DNA from: Serpentinimonas maccroryi | GTDB lineage: Bacteria; Pseudomonadota; Gammaproteobacteria; Burkholderiales; Burkholderiaceae_C | DNA: 64,000 bases | Assembly (NCBI RefSeq): GCF_000828915.1 | Contig: NZ_AP014569.1 | Span: 682,001-746,000 of the forward strand | Direction: 5' to 3' | Shown: positions 42,073 through 50,472 of the stretch, one piece after another | How the letters are laid out: the number at the start of each line of letters is the position of its first letter | How positions within the stretch are numbered: the stretch's first letter is position 1 | Notes under the pieces: model-generated | The model's database searches: none | The model's input: the letters and a program-made list of their open reading frames with translations, nothing else | What the model was told of the DNA's origin: nothing | Position numbers and translations under genes: made by a program

Positions 42073-44796
42073 TTACCCCTGAATCGCGGCGCGGATGGCC
42101 CGCGCGTTGCGCCCGATGATGTTGACGATGACCCGCTCCCCGGCGGGCGACTGCAGGTGGTCGTGGGTGACGCCCGGGTCGACCGCGTTGACGATGCGTA
42201 CCGCCTGATTCATCTGCGGCTGTGCCGGTGGCACTTTCACTTCCGGCACCAGACCACCTGCCGCGAAGGCCAATTCGCCGCCCTTGAAGCGTGGGCCTGC
42301 CGACAAGCCATTGAGGGAGTCGAGGAAGGCCACACCGACCTGGCGCACAGCGGCCGCACGCACGACGTACTCGCCTGCGGACAGGCGTGCCGGGATCGAG
42401 TCCGACGTGGCGCTACCAGGGCCAGAAACCAGACCGCCACCCGCGAACTTCTTGATGCCGCCCAAGAGCGCCATCACGGCGGCGACCATGGCCACCATGG
42501 CGGCAATCGCCAGCCCCGGGCCAATGACGGGGACCGAGGCCTGCGAAGCGGCAGCGCCCGCGCCCGCCTTGGCTGCCTCCATCGATACCACGGCGGTTGT
42601 TTCCGTGGCCTTCTGCCCAACTTTCATGGCGCTGGCAGCCGCATCGACGACCTGCTCCTTCTGCACGAATCCGAGCTTGATCGCCAGCATCCGCGCCTGC
42701 ATCGCGATCCACTGCTGGAACGGCTGGATCACGATCTGCTGCAGGAAGGCGTCGGCCACCTGCTGGAAGATGCTCGCCAAGGCACTGCGCCAGGTCTGCG
42801 CGCCAGTGATCATTCCGTTGAGCGCGCCGCCGAAACTCTCGCCGATGCGATTCCACAGGGGAGCCATTTCATCGACGACGAGCCGGGTGCGATCCAGCTC
42901 GTTGCGCCACGCCTGCACGCGGATCACCGCATCCGCTCCGATGGCCTGCGCGGCCTGCTGCATCGTCGGCAGCAAGCGCTCCATTTCGGTGGCCGATTGC
43001 TGTTGCAAGGTCACGATCTGCTGGCGCGCCTGCGCTTCGGTCAGAAGGCCCGCCTGCTGCTGGGTCTGGATAGCTTCCTGCGCGTTGCGCATCCGCTGCG
43101 TGACCAGTCGCCATTGCGCCTCCAGTGCGGCCAGATTGGCCTGCGCCGCCTTGACGTTGATCAGCCGATCAACGAGCGACACGCCATCGGCATCGCCTTC
43201 GGCTGCCAGACGCGCCAGCAGATCGCGGTAGCTGCTGGCGATGGCGGCCTGGCGGTCGGCGTCGGTGGCTGCGCCGGTGATCTGCGCCAGCTCATCGCGC
43301 ACCCGTCCCATGGCGTCGGCCAGCTCGCGCTCGGCCTGCGCGGCCCTGCGGGCATTGGCCTGCTCGATGTCCGTGCGCCGGTTGCTGAGCGTGATGAGGT
43401 CGGCTTGCGCCTTGGCGACCTCGGCCTTGGCACGCAAGCGGTCGTTTTCTGTTCTGCCGGTGTCGGCGACTTGCTGGCTGCGCGCCAGATCCTGCTGCCT
43501 GCGCGCAATCTCGGCGTCGATCTCTTGCTGCTCGATGGCCGTTTTTTGCGCATGGAAGTCGCGCACAGAGACCAGGCGGTCCTCCAGCGCGGCATCCAGC
43601 GCGGTTTGCTGGCGCGTGAGGCCGTCTTTGAGCAGCGCGAGTTCGGCATCCAGTTGCGCCCTCGTCAGCGCGGCCAGCGCGCCGGTGGTGTCTTGCTCTG
43701 GCCTGGCAGCCCTGGCCGCCCTGGCCGCCCTGGGCGTGGTCAGTCGCTGCAGCAGCGCGGGGTCGGCCTGGATCTTGGGAGCCTTGACCTCGATGGGCTT
43801 GGGGTCGAACAAGCTGTCGCGAAATGCCGCCAGGTCGCCGAGCCGTTTGCCCCGCTGGCCCTCGAGGTCGGCCATGATGGCTCTGGCTCCAGCGACGTTG
43901 CCTCTCAAAGCCTGCGCAGCCGCAGCGATACTGGCACCGATGTCCTCGCCCATTCCCGACAACACCGTGCCGACCGTGGCCGCACCGAGCGCCATGGTCT
44001 TGAGCACCCGCACCACACCGCCCAGAATCGAATGCAGCGCTCCGCCTTGCTTGGCCGACTCGACCATGCCACCCGCCATGTCGTTCAAGGCGGGCAGCAA
44101 GGAGGTGATGATCTGGTTGCCGACCATGCCGCTGGCCAAACGCAGTTTGTCGAGCGAGTCATTGAATGTGGCCGCTTGTGCCGCAGTTTTGGTACTCACC
44201 TCCAGCCCGAAAGCCTGCATCTCGGTGCGCAATGCATCGACGCCATCTCGCCCCTGATTGAGAAACGGAATCAAGTCGGCACCCGATTTGCCGAACGCGT
44301 CGATAGCCAAGGCCGTTTTTTCGGCACCGTCGGGCATGGCTTTGAAGCGGTCAGCCAGATCCAGCAGCACCTCATCGGTGGCGCGCAGCGTTCCGTCCTG
44401 GTTCTGGAAGGCCACACCCAGCGCGTCGAAGCGCTGCTTGGCAGACTCTGAACCCGTGGCGGCCTCGAGCATCGTCGTCGAGAGCCTGCGCAAGCCCTTC
44501 TCGAAAAGGTCCGCCGAGACGCCTGATAGTTCGGCTGCAGGCCGCAGGGTCGACAGCATTTCTACCGAGATGCCGACTCGTTGCGACATTTCATCCAGCG
44601 CATCGGCCGATGCGATGCTGGACCTGATCATGGCCCCGAAGCCAGCCAGCGACACGCCAACACCGATGTCTGCCAGCACGCCCTTGACTCTATCGGCCGT
44701 ATCGGTGAGGCCGCCCAGACCCCGCTTGATCGAATCGAAGGCGGTCTTGGTCTGGTCGACGGCGCTGATCAGGATTTGGGCACGATTGACTGCCAT
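42073..44796 (-). CDS. Tail length tape-measure protein
   Basis: 907 residues, the longest gene of the prophage. The N-terminus MAVNRAQILISAVDQTKTAF matches tape-measure families; LRPAAELSGVSADLFEKGLR follows, then coiled-coil blocks rich in Ala/Gln/Arg (about 350-700). Hydrophobic segments near 780-830 (VIGPGLAIAAMVAMVAAVMA). A Gly-rich GLVSGPGSATSDSIPARLSA module, then VRAAAVRQVGVAFLDSLNG, closes it. Length suggests a tail of about 130-140 nm by the usual 0.15 nm per residue rule. Confidence 0.92.
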   Translation of the reverse strand: MAVNRAQILISAVDQTKTAFDSIKRGLGGLTDTADRVKGVLADIGVGVSLAGFGAMIRSSIASADALDEMSQRVGISVEMLSTLRPAAELSGVSADLFEKGLRRLSTTMLEAATGSESAKQRFDALGVAFQNQDGTLRATDEVLLDLADRFKAMPDGAEKTALAIDAFGKSGADLIPFLNQGRDGVDALRTEMQAFGLEVSTKTAAQAATFNDSLDKLRLASGMVGNQIITSLLPALNDMAGGMVESAKQGGALHSILGGVVRVLKTMALGAATVGTVLSGMGEDIGASIAAAAQALRGNVAGARAIMADLEGQRGKRLGDLAAFRDSLFDPKPIEVKAPKIQADPALLQRLTTPRAARAARAARPEQDTTGALAALTRAQLDAELALLKDGLTRQQTALDAALEDRLVSVRDFHAQKTAIEQQEIDAEIARRQQDLARSQQVADTGRTENDRLRAKAEVAKAQADLITLSNRRTDIEQANARRAAQAERELADAMGRVRDELAQITGAATDADRQAAIASSYRDLLARLAAEGDADGVSLVDRLINVKAAQANLAALEAQWRLVTQRMRNAQEAIQTQQQAGLLTEAQARQQIVTLQQQSATEMERLLPTMQQAAQAIGADAVIRVQAWRNELDRTRLVVDEMAPLWNRIGESFGGALNGMITGAQTWRSALASIFQQVADAFLQQIVIQPFQQWIAMQARMLAIKLGFVQKEQVVDAAASAMKVGQKATETTAVVSMEAAKAGAGAAASQASVPVIGPGLAIAAMVAMVAAVMALLGGIKKFAGGGLVSGPGSATSDSIPARLSAGEYVVRAAAVRQVGVAFLDSLNGLSAGPRFKGGELAFAAGGLVPEVKVPPAQPQMNQAVRIVNAVDPGVTHDHLQSPAGERVIVNIIGRNARAIRAAIQG

Positions 44797-45437
44797 CAGA
44801 CTTTTTCCAGTTCTTGTTGAATGGCGCGCGCCAGTGCAGGCAGGGCGCGCTGCACGCCACCGGCCAGATTCAGGCGGCGCTTGAGATCGACGCGCTTGAC
44901 CAGCACGGCAATGGGCACCTCCTGACCGCGCTTGATCTGCTTGGCGCCGGTGCGAGCGCGCTCGGCACGTTTAAAGCGCGCGAGCTCGGGTGCGTTGTCT
45001 TTGATGTTCTCGGCCATCAGCAGCACGCGCCCGTTCTTCTCGATGAAGAAGGCATTGCCCGCGCGCATCAGGCCATCGATGACCGCCCTGAAGCGCTTGG
45101 GGCCGATGCGTTGGGTCAGCAGCGGGATCAGCATGTTGCCGCTGACCGTGCCGCCTTTGGCGTGCATGCCGAGCCAGGGAATCTTGCTGCCCACCAGCAA
45201 GGCGGGTAGCCGATCCGGCTTCTTGTCGAGCAGCTTCGCACCCATCGATTTGACGAAGCTGCTGCGCTTGACGGTGAAAGCGCGGCGCATCTCGGCGCGT
45301 GCGGCGTCACGCACCTCGCGCCCGCCGGACTGCATGCCCTTGGCCACGGCGGCGTGGATGGCGCGACGCCGATCGGTACTCCACGCCGTCAACTGGCGCG
45401 GGTCCAGCAGTCCGGATGCGGCGAGTGAGATGCGCAT
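44796..45437 (-). CDS. Phage protein upstream of tape measure (DUF6441-like)
   Basis: 213 residues from ATG 45437 (MRISLAASGLLDPRQLTAWS). Basic, helical: AARAEMRRAFTVKRSSFVKS, then LIPLLTQRIGPKRFRAVIDG and KRVDLKRRLNLAGG. The stop overlaps the tape-measure ATG. Location and size fit a minor tail or tail-completion protein. Chaperone genes lie just upstream. Confidence 0.78.
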   Translation of the reverse strand: MRISLAASGLLDPRQLTAWSTDRRRAIHAAVAKGMQSGGREVRDAARAEMRRAFTVKRSSFVKSMGAKLLDKKPDRLPALLVGSKIPWLGMHAKGGTVSGNMLIPLLTQRIGPKRFRAVIDGLMRAGNAFFIEKNGRVLLMAENIKDNAPELARFKRAERARTGAKQIKRGQEVPIAVLVKRVDLKRRLNLAGGVQRALPALARAIQQELEKV

Positions 45438-45442
45438 TTGGG

Positions 45443-45598
45443 TCAACCCTTCAGAAGATTGCGTTGCAGTTGTTCGATGCCGCGCTTCTCGCCCTGGGCT
45501 GCCACGGCATGGATGCCGAGCAGTTGGGCCAGTTGCTGCCGCTCGATCTGTCCGTCGGCCTCCAAAAAGGCATGCGCCTGCGCGAGCGTGTAGGTCAT
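45443..45598 (-). CDS. Tail assembly chaperone C-part (T-like), probably made by -1 frameshift
   Basis: From the first ATG only 51 residues (MTYTLAQAHAFLEADGQIER, then GEKRGIEQLQRNLLKG). The same frame is open upstream through LADEIGWDAAVARLIRAGHH to the run of seven T at 45730-45736 (minus sense), inside the preceding gene. No ATG, GTG or TTG is present between the run and GTG-ATG at 45601-45598. A -1 slip would give an extended chaperone, as in lambda G-GT. Confidence 0.65.
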   Translation of the reverse strand: MTYTLAQAHAFLEADGQIERQQLAQLLGIHAVAAQGEKRGIEQLQRNLLKG

Positions 45599-45627
45599 CA
45601 CGTCGCCCAGGTGGTGACCGGCGCGGA

Positions 45628-46032
45628 TCAGGCGGGCGACGGCGGCGTCCCATCCGATTTCGTCAGCAAGCGCAGCGTCGGGGCGAGTCGCTGCGCCGCG
45701 CCTTGAATCGCCGGATTGATCCGCGCCACAAAAAAATCCGCGTTCACCTCGAACACGGCGGCGGCCAGTTGCACGGCATCCTCCAGCGACAGATCGTTGA
45801 TCCAGGCACGCTCGCGCCGCGTGGTGATGGCCAGCAGGTCGAGCACGGCATCGCCGTGCCGCCCCAGCAGCGCCATCCAGTCCGGATCACTGCTGATCTC
45901 CTCGGCCAGCGGGCGCACCACGGCCAGCAGCCGTGGCAATTCGCCCAGCCGGATCGGCGTCAGCTCCAGCGCGATGCCGGACAGCGTCACGACCACCGGT
46001 GCAGACGGGAAGGTTTTGAAGCCGTCCATCAC
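45628..46032 (-). CDS. Tail assembly chaperone G-like protein
   Basis: 134 residues, start overlapping the tail-tube stop by 4 bp. MMDGFKTFPSAPVVVTLSGI, LTPIRLGELPRLLAVVRPLA, then a helical centre and VNADFFVARINPAIQGAAQR. Its size and place between major tail protein and tape measure fit the G-type chaperone that coats the tape measure before tail assembly. It contains the slippery run near codons 99-101. Confidence 0.82.
   Translation of the reverse strand: MMDGFKTFPSAPVVVTLSGIALELTPIRLGELPRLLAVVRPLAEEISSDPDWMALLGRHGDAVLDLLAITTRRERAWINDLSLEDAVQLAAAVFEVNADFFVARINPAIQGAAQRLAPTLRLLTKSDGTPPSPA
45730..45736 (-). other. Candidate -1 ribosomal frameshift site (T7)
   Basis: Seven T on minus (GAT TTT TTT GTG in the 0 frame). 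After a -1 slip reading is TGT GGC GCG and stays open for 97 codons to 45443. A slip at T7 would keep both tRNA-Phe pairings. Confidence 0.6.
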
Positions 46033-46781
46033 AGCAGCACCAGACGGCCAAATTGACCGAGATCACCACCGACCGGCTTGGTCATATCGGCCAGCACCTG
46101 GCCCGACAACTCGAACTTCAGCAGCTCGTCGGTGATGACGGAGAGTTCCTTGGCCGGGTTGATGGCCACGCGATAGAGGTCGATCACCACGGCGCGGTTT
46201 CCGTCGGCGGTGTTGAGCCCCTCGAAGCGAATCCAGCGCTCGGGCAATGGCTGGGTGAACATCGCCGTGCTCTGCGCCGTGCCATGGGCGTAGTCGACGG
46301 TGAAGGGCGCGGTGTACGGGCCGCCGGTTGTGACATCGAGCAGCACCAGCGAACCGTGCTGGGCATTGACGTTGTACTGGCTGGCCGGGAGCGTCAAGGG
46401 CGGGGTGGACGAGTCCCGAATCTGCACAGCGGACACGTTTTGCCTGGTCAGCAGGTTCAGGCTGCCCGGCGTGACAGGGTTGGGCAGCCGCTCGCCGGTC
46501 ACGGTGCCGGGAGTGGCCGTGGTCGTGCTGCCGTACAGCGCCAGTTCAAGGTTGACCGCGATCAGCTCTTCCAGCGTGCAGGCAAACTCGCCTTTCTTGG
46601 TCTTGATGAGCTGCAAGTCGGTCAGGCGCTGGCCCGACTGAGACTCTTGGTGTTCGAGTGTCTCCACCGACAGCGACACCTTCAGCTCGGGCACGTTGCC
46701 GACGAAGGTCAGTCCTGCCGGGTTGCCGTTGATGTCGCGTGCGCCGATGTAGACGCGGCCTTGTCCAGAAAAATAAGCCAT
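46029..46781 (-). CDS. Major tail tube protein
   Basis: 250 residues from ATG 46781. MAYFSGQGRVYIGARDINGN, then VPELKVSLSVETLEHQESQS and RLTDLQLIKTKKGEFACTLE, a pattern of tail tube subunits of siphophages. The Thr-rich centre (ALYGSTTTATPG) may be an Ig-like or loop insertion. It lies directly before the chaperone in the late operon. Confidence 0.85.
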   Translation of the reverse strand: MAYFSGQGRVYIGARDINGNPAGLTFVGNVPELKVSLSVETLEHQESQSGQRLTDLQLIKTKKGEFACTLEELIAVNLELALYGSTTTATPGTVTGERLPNPVTPGSLNLLTRQNVSAVQIRDSSTPPLTLPASQYNVNAQHGSLVLLDVTTGGPYTAPFTVDYAHGTAQSTAMFTQPLPERWIRFEGLNTADGNRAVVIDLYRVAINPAKELSVITDELLKFELSGQVLADMTKPVGGDLGQFGRLVLL

Positions 46782-46783
46782 GG

Positions 46784-46999
46784 TCAATCTCCTTTGGGTT
46801 GGGTGGTGCCGGACGCAGCGTCGCGGCGGGCGGGTTTGGAATCAGGGGCGGGTGTGACTGGCGCAGTGGCGGCCTTGGCCACGTCCAGATCGATCAGCCA
46901 GCGGGCGCTGTCATCGGGCAGATCGATGCGCGCACCCACGGCGAGGCGCTTGCCTGCGTGGGTGTGGGGCTTCAGCAGTTCGATTGAGCGGGTTTGCAT
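46784..46999 (-). CDS. Small phage protein before tail tube (DUF7210-like)
   Basis: 71 residues: MQTRSIELLKPHTHAGKRLA, VGARIDLPDDSARWLIDLDV, then a Pro/Ala/Lys-rich tail. Two bp separate it from the tail tube gene. A small head-tail or tail accessory factor; exact role unknown. Confidence 0.75.
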   Translation of the reverse strand: MQTRSIELLKPHTHAGKRLAVGARIDLPDDSARWLIDLDVAKAATAPVTPAPDSKPARRDAASGTTQPKGD

Positions 47000-47006
47000 A
47001 AGGGGT

Positions 47007-47432
47007 TCATCCTGTTTGGGTAAGGTCAATGGCGTGGGTGCGGTAGCGGATTTGGTATCGGGCGGGCAGCGCAACGGCCCCGGCGTCGGCGTCGTCAACA
47101 TCCCATTCGCAGTCGATCTCGCGCACCGCGATGGCGAGACCACCCAGATTCGGGTCGGCCAGCAAGGCTGCGTGAGCAGCCACCAGCACCCGGTCGGCAA
47201 CGTCGAAGGCATCCGCGCCGCGTGCCACCACAGCCAGACGTACTCCCAGCAGCCGGTCGACGAGGTGGTTGACGTGGGCGGCGATGCTGTCGCCATCAAC
47301 AAACAGCAGCAGCGCCGGGCTGGCTTCGCGGGTGACCGGCACGGCGGGCATGCGCAGCACCGAAATAGGTGCAATGGCGGATGACAGGCGCGCGACGATC
47401 TCCCGCAAGACGCGCTCGCGGACGGAGTTCAT
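47007..47432 (-). CDS. Tail terminator-like protein (gpU-like position)
   Basis: 141 residues: MNSVRERVLREIVARLSSAI, then ASPALLLFVDGDSI and GARADAFDVADRVLVAAHAA-type helices (here GADAFDVADRVLVAAHAALL). DWDVDDADAG-like acid loop near the end (EWDVDDADAGAVALPARYQI). Fits tail terminator proteins, which cap the tail tube. Based on order and fold pattern. Confidence 0.72.
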   Translation of the reverse strand: MNSVRERVLREIVARLSSAIAPISVLRMPAVPVTREASPALLLFVDGDSIAAHVNHLVDRLLGVRLAVVARGADAFDVADRVLVAAHAALLADPNLGGLAIAVREIDCEWDVDDADAGAVALPARYQIRYRTHAIDLTQTG

Positions 47433-47442
47433 GGCGGATTCC

Positions 47443-47721
47443 TCAGAGGTGGGAGAGCGAGGCGCGACGCTCGGTGCCGTCGCCGATGGCGCGCACGTCG
47501 CGCACCTGATAGGTGTTGCCTGCCACCTCCACCGTGTCCCCGGCAGTCAATGTCAGCCAGGACGCCGGGTAGTCGATCTGGTAGTCCCTTGAGAGTGCGA
47601 AACCATCGAGCACGGTTTCGTCCGGGGCACGGAAGGCGCAGTGCACCGTGTTGCCTGCCGCCGTGACGACGGTGAGCAGCCCGGCATTGCGTGCGGCTTC
47701 GTACAGCGTCGTGACATCCAT
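47443..47721 (-). CDS. Head-tail joining/completion protein
   Basis: 92 residues from ATG 47721, overlapping the capsid stop by 1 bp. MDVTTLYEAARNAGLLTVVT, then GFALSRDYQIDYPASWLTLT and TVEVAGNTYQVRDVRAIGDG, a beta-barrel pattern like lambda FII-type connectors. It would join the tail to the portal ring. Position between capsid and tail genes supports this. Confidence 0.75.
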   Translation of the reverse strand: MDVTTLYEAARNAGLLTVVTAAGNTVHCAFRAPDETVLDGFALSRDYQIDYPASWLTLTAGDTVEVAGNTYQVRDVRAIGDGTERRASLSHL

Positions 47722-48743
47722 CAGGCAGAGGTCAGCTTGATCAGCACGCCCGGGCGGTGGCACATCGGCAGCGGGTTCGATTGCGTGTGCAGATCGGTGC
47801 CGCGCTCGAACTTGCGCGGCTCCTGCTTGGCGTACAGCGGCTGACCGATGGTGTTCACGGTTTCGTTGAAGTCCGCTGGCGCGAAGTAGGTGGCGAAGGT
47901 GTCCACCGTGCCGACCGGGAAGGCATGGGCTTCCCCTGCGGCAATGAAGCGGCGCGTGCCCAGCGTGCCGTCGGCCTGCACAAAGGACGCCTGGCCCCGG
48001 TACTCCTCGAAGGTGATGCCGCTGTAGCTGAAGCCAGATCGCATGTCGTTGATCAGCACCGCGCCCTGTTGCCAGTTCTGGTAGGCGGTCTTGACCTCCT
48101 TGTGGGTGGTCAGTGCCCGGAAAAACTCGGTCGAGCACAGCACATGCACGCCGCTCGAGAACTCGCCCGTGAGCCCATCTTCCATGAGCCCCAGCAGCTC
48201 CAGGCAGGCGCTCTTGAGTTGCCCGTTGTCGGCCGCCGTCGAAAACTCGAAGGGCACCGATTGCGCGGTGATGTCGAACTCGTCGAACAAATCGACCAGA
48301 TCGCTACCATCCGCATCGAGGATCTTGCCCTTGAGCGCGCCCATGCGCAGATGCTCCAGGGTGATCGCGTGCTTGTTGCGCATCGTCTCCAGATGACGGG
48401 CCATCACACCGCCAATGGCTTCCATCTCGGTTTCCGAGCCGAAGGCACGCAGGCCTTGCACCTCCTCGGGCAGCACCACATCGTCATGCGGGATGTGCGG
48501 GATCACGAAGGAGCGCAGCTTGCGTTTACCGCGCTCCCCTACGGTGCCGGGCGAACCGGGTGCGCGGGTGGGCAGCAGGTTCAGGCGACCGGCGTACTCC
48601 TCGACGATGATCTGCCGGGTGCGCACCGGCTTGGCCGGGAACAGGTTGAGTTGCTCCAGCCGACCATAGCGGTTGGGCAGGAGGTTGAGGGCTACCGTCA
48701 GGCTGGCCATCGAGAAGCCGGGGGTTTCAAACGGATTGAGCAT
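47721..48743 (-). CDS. Major capsid protein E (lambda gpE family)
   Basis: 340 residues: MLNPFETPGFSMASLTVALN, KPVRTRQIIVEEYAGRLNLL, RSFVIPHIPHDDVVLPEEVQ, AITLEHLRMGALKGKILDAD, then C-terminal FVQADGTLGTRRFIAAGEAH. All are gpE-family blocks of an HK97-fold capsid. It assembles the icosahedral head with the decoration protein upstream at 48795-49169. Confidence 0.94.
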   Translation of the reverse strand: MLNPFETPGFSMASLTVALNLLPNRYGRLEQLNLFPAKPVRTRQIIVEEYAGRLNLLPTRAPGSPGTVGERGKRKLRSFVIPHIPHDDVVLPEEVQGLRAFGSETEMEAIGGVMARHLETMRNKHAITLEHLRMGALKGKILDADGSDLVDLFDEFDITAQSVPFEFSTAADNGQLKSACLELLGLMEDGLTGEFSSGVHVLCSTEFFRALTTHKEVKTAYQNWQQGAVLINDMRSGFSYSGITFEEYRGQASFVQADGTLGTRRFIAAGEAHAFPVGTVDTFATYFAPADFNETVNTIGQPLYAKQEPRKFERGTDLHTQSNPLPMCHRPGVLIKLTSA

Positions 48744-48794
48744 TTGGGTCTCCAGAAATGACTGAACGTGTTCAATGAGCCACCAGCGGCGGGT

Positions 48795-49169
48795 TTAGGC
48801 GCTGTCGCGGACGAGGATTCCGCGCGCCGCCAGTTGCAGGGTGGCAGCTTGTTGTGCAAGACCGATGCGGGCTGGCCAGACCAAGGCGGCGCGCGCGACG
48901 ATGGCGTGGCGCGCGATCAGGATCGCGTCCTCGCGGTCGATGAGCGTCGCATCGACGTCATTGCCGAGCACGCCAACGGCGATTTCCGTGCCGTCCGTGG
49001 CGCTCGGCTCGAGGGCCTTGAGCTTGGCCGTGGCCGTTTCGCGGCCCACCACGGTGCCCAGCGCCAGGTTCTGCGCCGCAGCAACCGTGTCCTGGTCGCG
49101 CGAGTAGAGATTCGGCGCTTCGTACTTCAGCAGGTCGCCGAGATTTTTGGGTTGAGTGATTTCGGGCAT
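48795..49169 (-). CDS. Head decoration protein (lambda gpD-like)
   Basis: 124 residues: MPEITQPKNLGDLLKYEAPN, LYSRDQDTVAAAQNLALGTV, GIEIAVGVLGNDVDATLIDR-type core. gpD family proteins stabilise the expanded head as trimers. Lies between protease and capsid, exactly as in lambda (C-Nu3-D-E). Confidence 0.92.
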   Translation of the reverse strand: MPEITQPKNLGDLLKYEAPNLYSRDQDTVAAAQNLALGTVVGRETATAKLKALEPSATDGTEIAVGVLGNDVDATLIDREDAILIARHAIVARAALVWPARIGLAQQAATLQLAARGILVRDSA

Positions 49170-49172
49170 GGC

Positions 49173-49529
49173 TTACTCCTTGATGGCGTTGAGTTTTTTG
49201 ACTGCGGCAACGACTGGGCTGTTTTCCGGGCGCTGGGTGGTGCCTGTATCGGCGGTGATGCGCGAGGCGATCTCGGTCTGGTCTGCTCGGGCATCGAGCA
49301 AGGTGCGGCGCACCTGCGCTTCTGAAAAACCAGCAGCCAAGAACTCCGTCGTGCGGTGCGGCTGGCGCGCAATCAGACACAGCTCTGCAATGGCCTGTGC
49401 TTGGCTGCGTCCGCTCGCGAAGGACTGCGCCAGCGCAGCATCATGGATGGCAGGCTGCGGCTGATCGTCCTGCATGGTCGGATCGCTCGGTTTGTCGTCG
49501 CGGTCGTCGTGGTCGTTGGGTTCTTTCAT
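49173..49529 (-). CDS. Nested in-frame scaffold start (Nu3-like)
   Basis: ATG 49529 within the protease gene is preceded by a clear CGGAGAACGCC ribosome site (GGAG 6 nt upstream). The product would be 118 residues: MKEPNDHDDRDDKPSDPTMQ, acidic and helical to the shared stop. This mirrors lambda Nu3 within C. Supported by the ribosome site and the family precedent. Confidence 0.6.
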   Translation of the reverse strand: MKEPNDHDDRDDKPSDPTMQDDQPQPAIHDAALAQSFASGRSQAQAIAELCLIARQPHRTTEFLAAGFSEAQVRRTLLDARADQTEIASRITADTGTTQRPENSPVVAAVKKLNAIKE

Positions 49530-50471
49530 GGCGTTCTCCGGGTTAAAAGTTTGGGTTGAGGGCTGGACTGAGATATGCCGCGCAGACAGTCTGCGCGGCG
49601 AGGCGCGGGCCAGACCCGGCTGCGCCAGCCGACGCTGGGCACCCAGTGCATCGGCAAATTCGGTCATCACCTGTTCGAGCGGCATCACCGCATCGGCCAG
49701 GCCTTGGGCCACGGCCTGCTGGCCGTAAAACACGCCCGCATTGCTGGCGCGCACGGCATCAGGCCCGAGGCCGCGCATCTGCCCGACCTGATTCACGAAG
49801 ATGTCGTAGAGCCGATCCACCTCGGTCTGCAACGCCGTGGTGGCCTGCGGGCTGAGGGGCTCGTGCGGCGAGAAATCGTTCTTGTGGCTGCCCGCGAAGA
49901 CGGCGGTGTAGCTCAGGCCGTCCTTGGCGTCCCGCACCGACTGATCGACGTGCAGCGCGATCACGCCAATCGACCCGACACCTGCGGTTTGCGACAGCGT
50001 CAGGCGCTGGCAGGCGGCCGCGATGGCATAGGCAGCCGAATACGCGGCGTCGTTGGCGTGCGCCCAGATCGGCTTGATGGCGCTGGCAGCGCGGATGCGA
50101 TCAGCCAGCTCGAACACGCCCGATGCTTCGCCGCCGGGCGAGTCCAGATCGAGCAGGATGCCAGCCACCTGCGGGTCGGCCAATGCGGCATCCATGCGCG
50201 CATCGATCTCGCTGTAGGACATCAGGCCGGAGGCGGCGTCGATGCCCATCGAGCGCTTGACCAGCGTGCCGACCACCGGGATGACAGCAATGGGTGACTG
50301 GGCAGCAGGACTGGCTGGGTGGCTCTGCCGTGCAGCCAGTATCGGAGCGGCCATGCCCAGATCGGGCAAGCCGATGCGCGACCCCAACACCGAAAGAATG
50401 ACCTCGAGTTTGGGGCGCGCAATGAGGAGCGGTGTCCCAACGAGCCGGGACGCCAGATGAACGAGGGGCAT
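49173..50471 (-). CDS. S49 head maturation protease with scaffold tail (lambda C-like)
   Basis: 432 residues from ATG 50471. N-terminal S49 (SppA-like) core: GILLDLDSPGGEASGVFELA, SAAYAIAAACQRLTLSQ, TAGVGSIGVIALHVDQ (catalytic Ser) and FAGSHKNDFSPHEPL (catalytic Lys). From residue about 315 an acidic, Asp/Gln-rich scaffold follows. It processes the portal and scaffold during head assembly. The in-frame internal start at 49529 would release the scaffold alone, as Nu3 in lambda C. Confidence 0.92.
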   Translation of the reverse strand: MPLVHLASRLVGTPLLIARPKLEVILSVLGSRIGLPDLGMAAPILAARQSHPASPAAQSPIAVIPVVGTLVKRSMGIDAASGLMSYSEIDARMDAALADPQVAGILLDLDSPGGEASGVFELADRIRAASAIKPIWAHANDAAYSAAYAIAAACQRLTLSQTAGVGSIGVIALHVDQSVRDAKDGLSYTAVFAGSHKNDFSPHEPLSPQATTALQTEVDRLYDIFVNQVGQMRGLGPDAVRASNAGVFYGQQAVAQGLADAVMPLEQVMTEFADALGAQRRLAQPGLARASPRRLSARHISVQPSTQTFNPENAMKEPNDHDDRDDKPSDPTMQDDQPQPAIHDAALAQSFASGRSQAQAIAELCLIARQPHRTTEFLAAGFSEAQVRRTLLDARADQTEIASRITADTGTTQRPENSPVVAAVKKLNAIKE

Positions 50472-50472
50472 G

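Noticed and set aside
42052-44451. Long plus-strand open frame (799 codons) opposite the tape-measure gene
   Set aside because: It mirrors the high-GC codon bias of a clear tape-measure protein on minus and has Arg/His-rich low-complexity sequence without any family motif.
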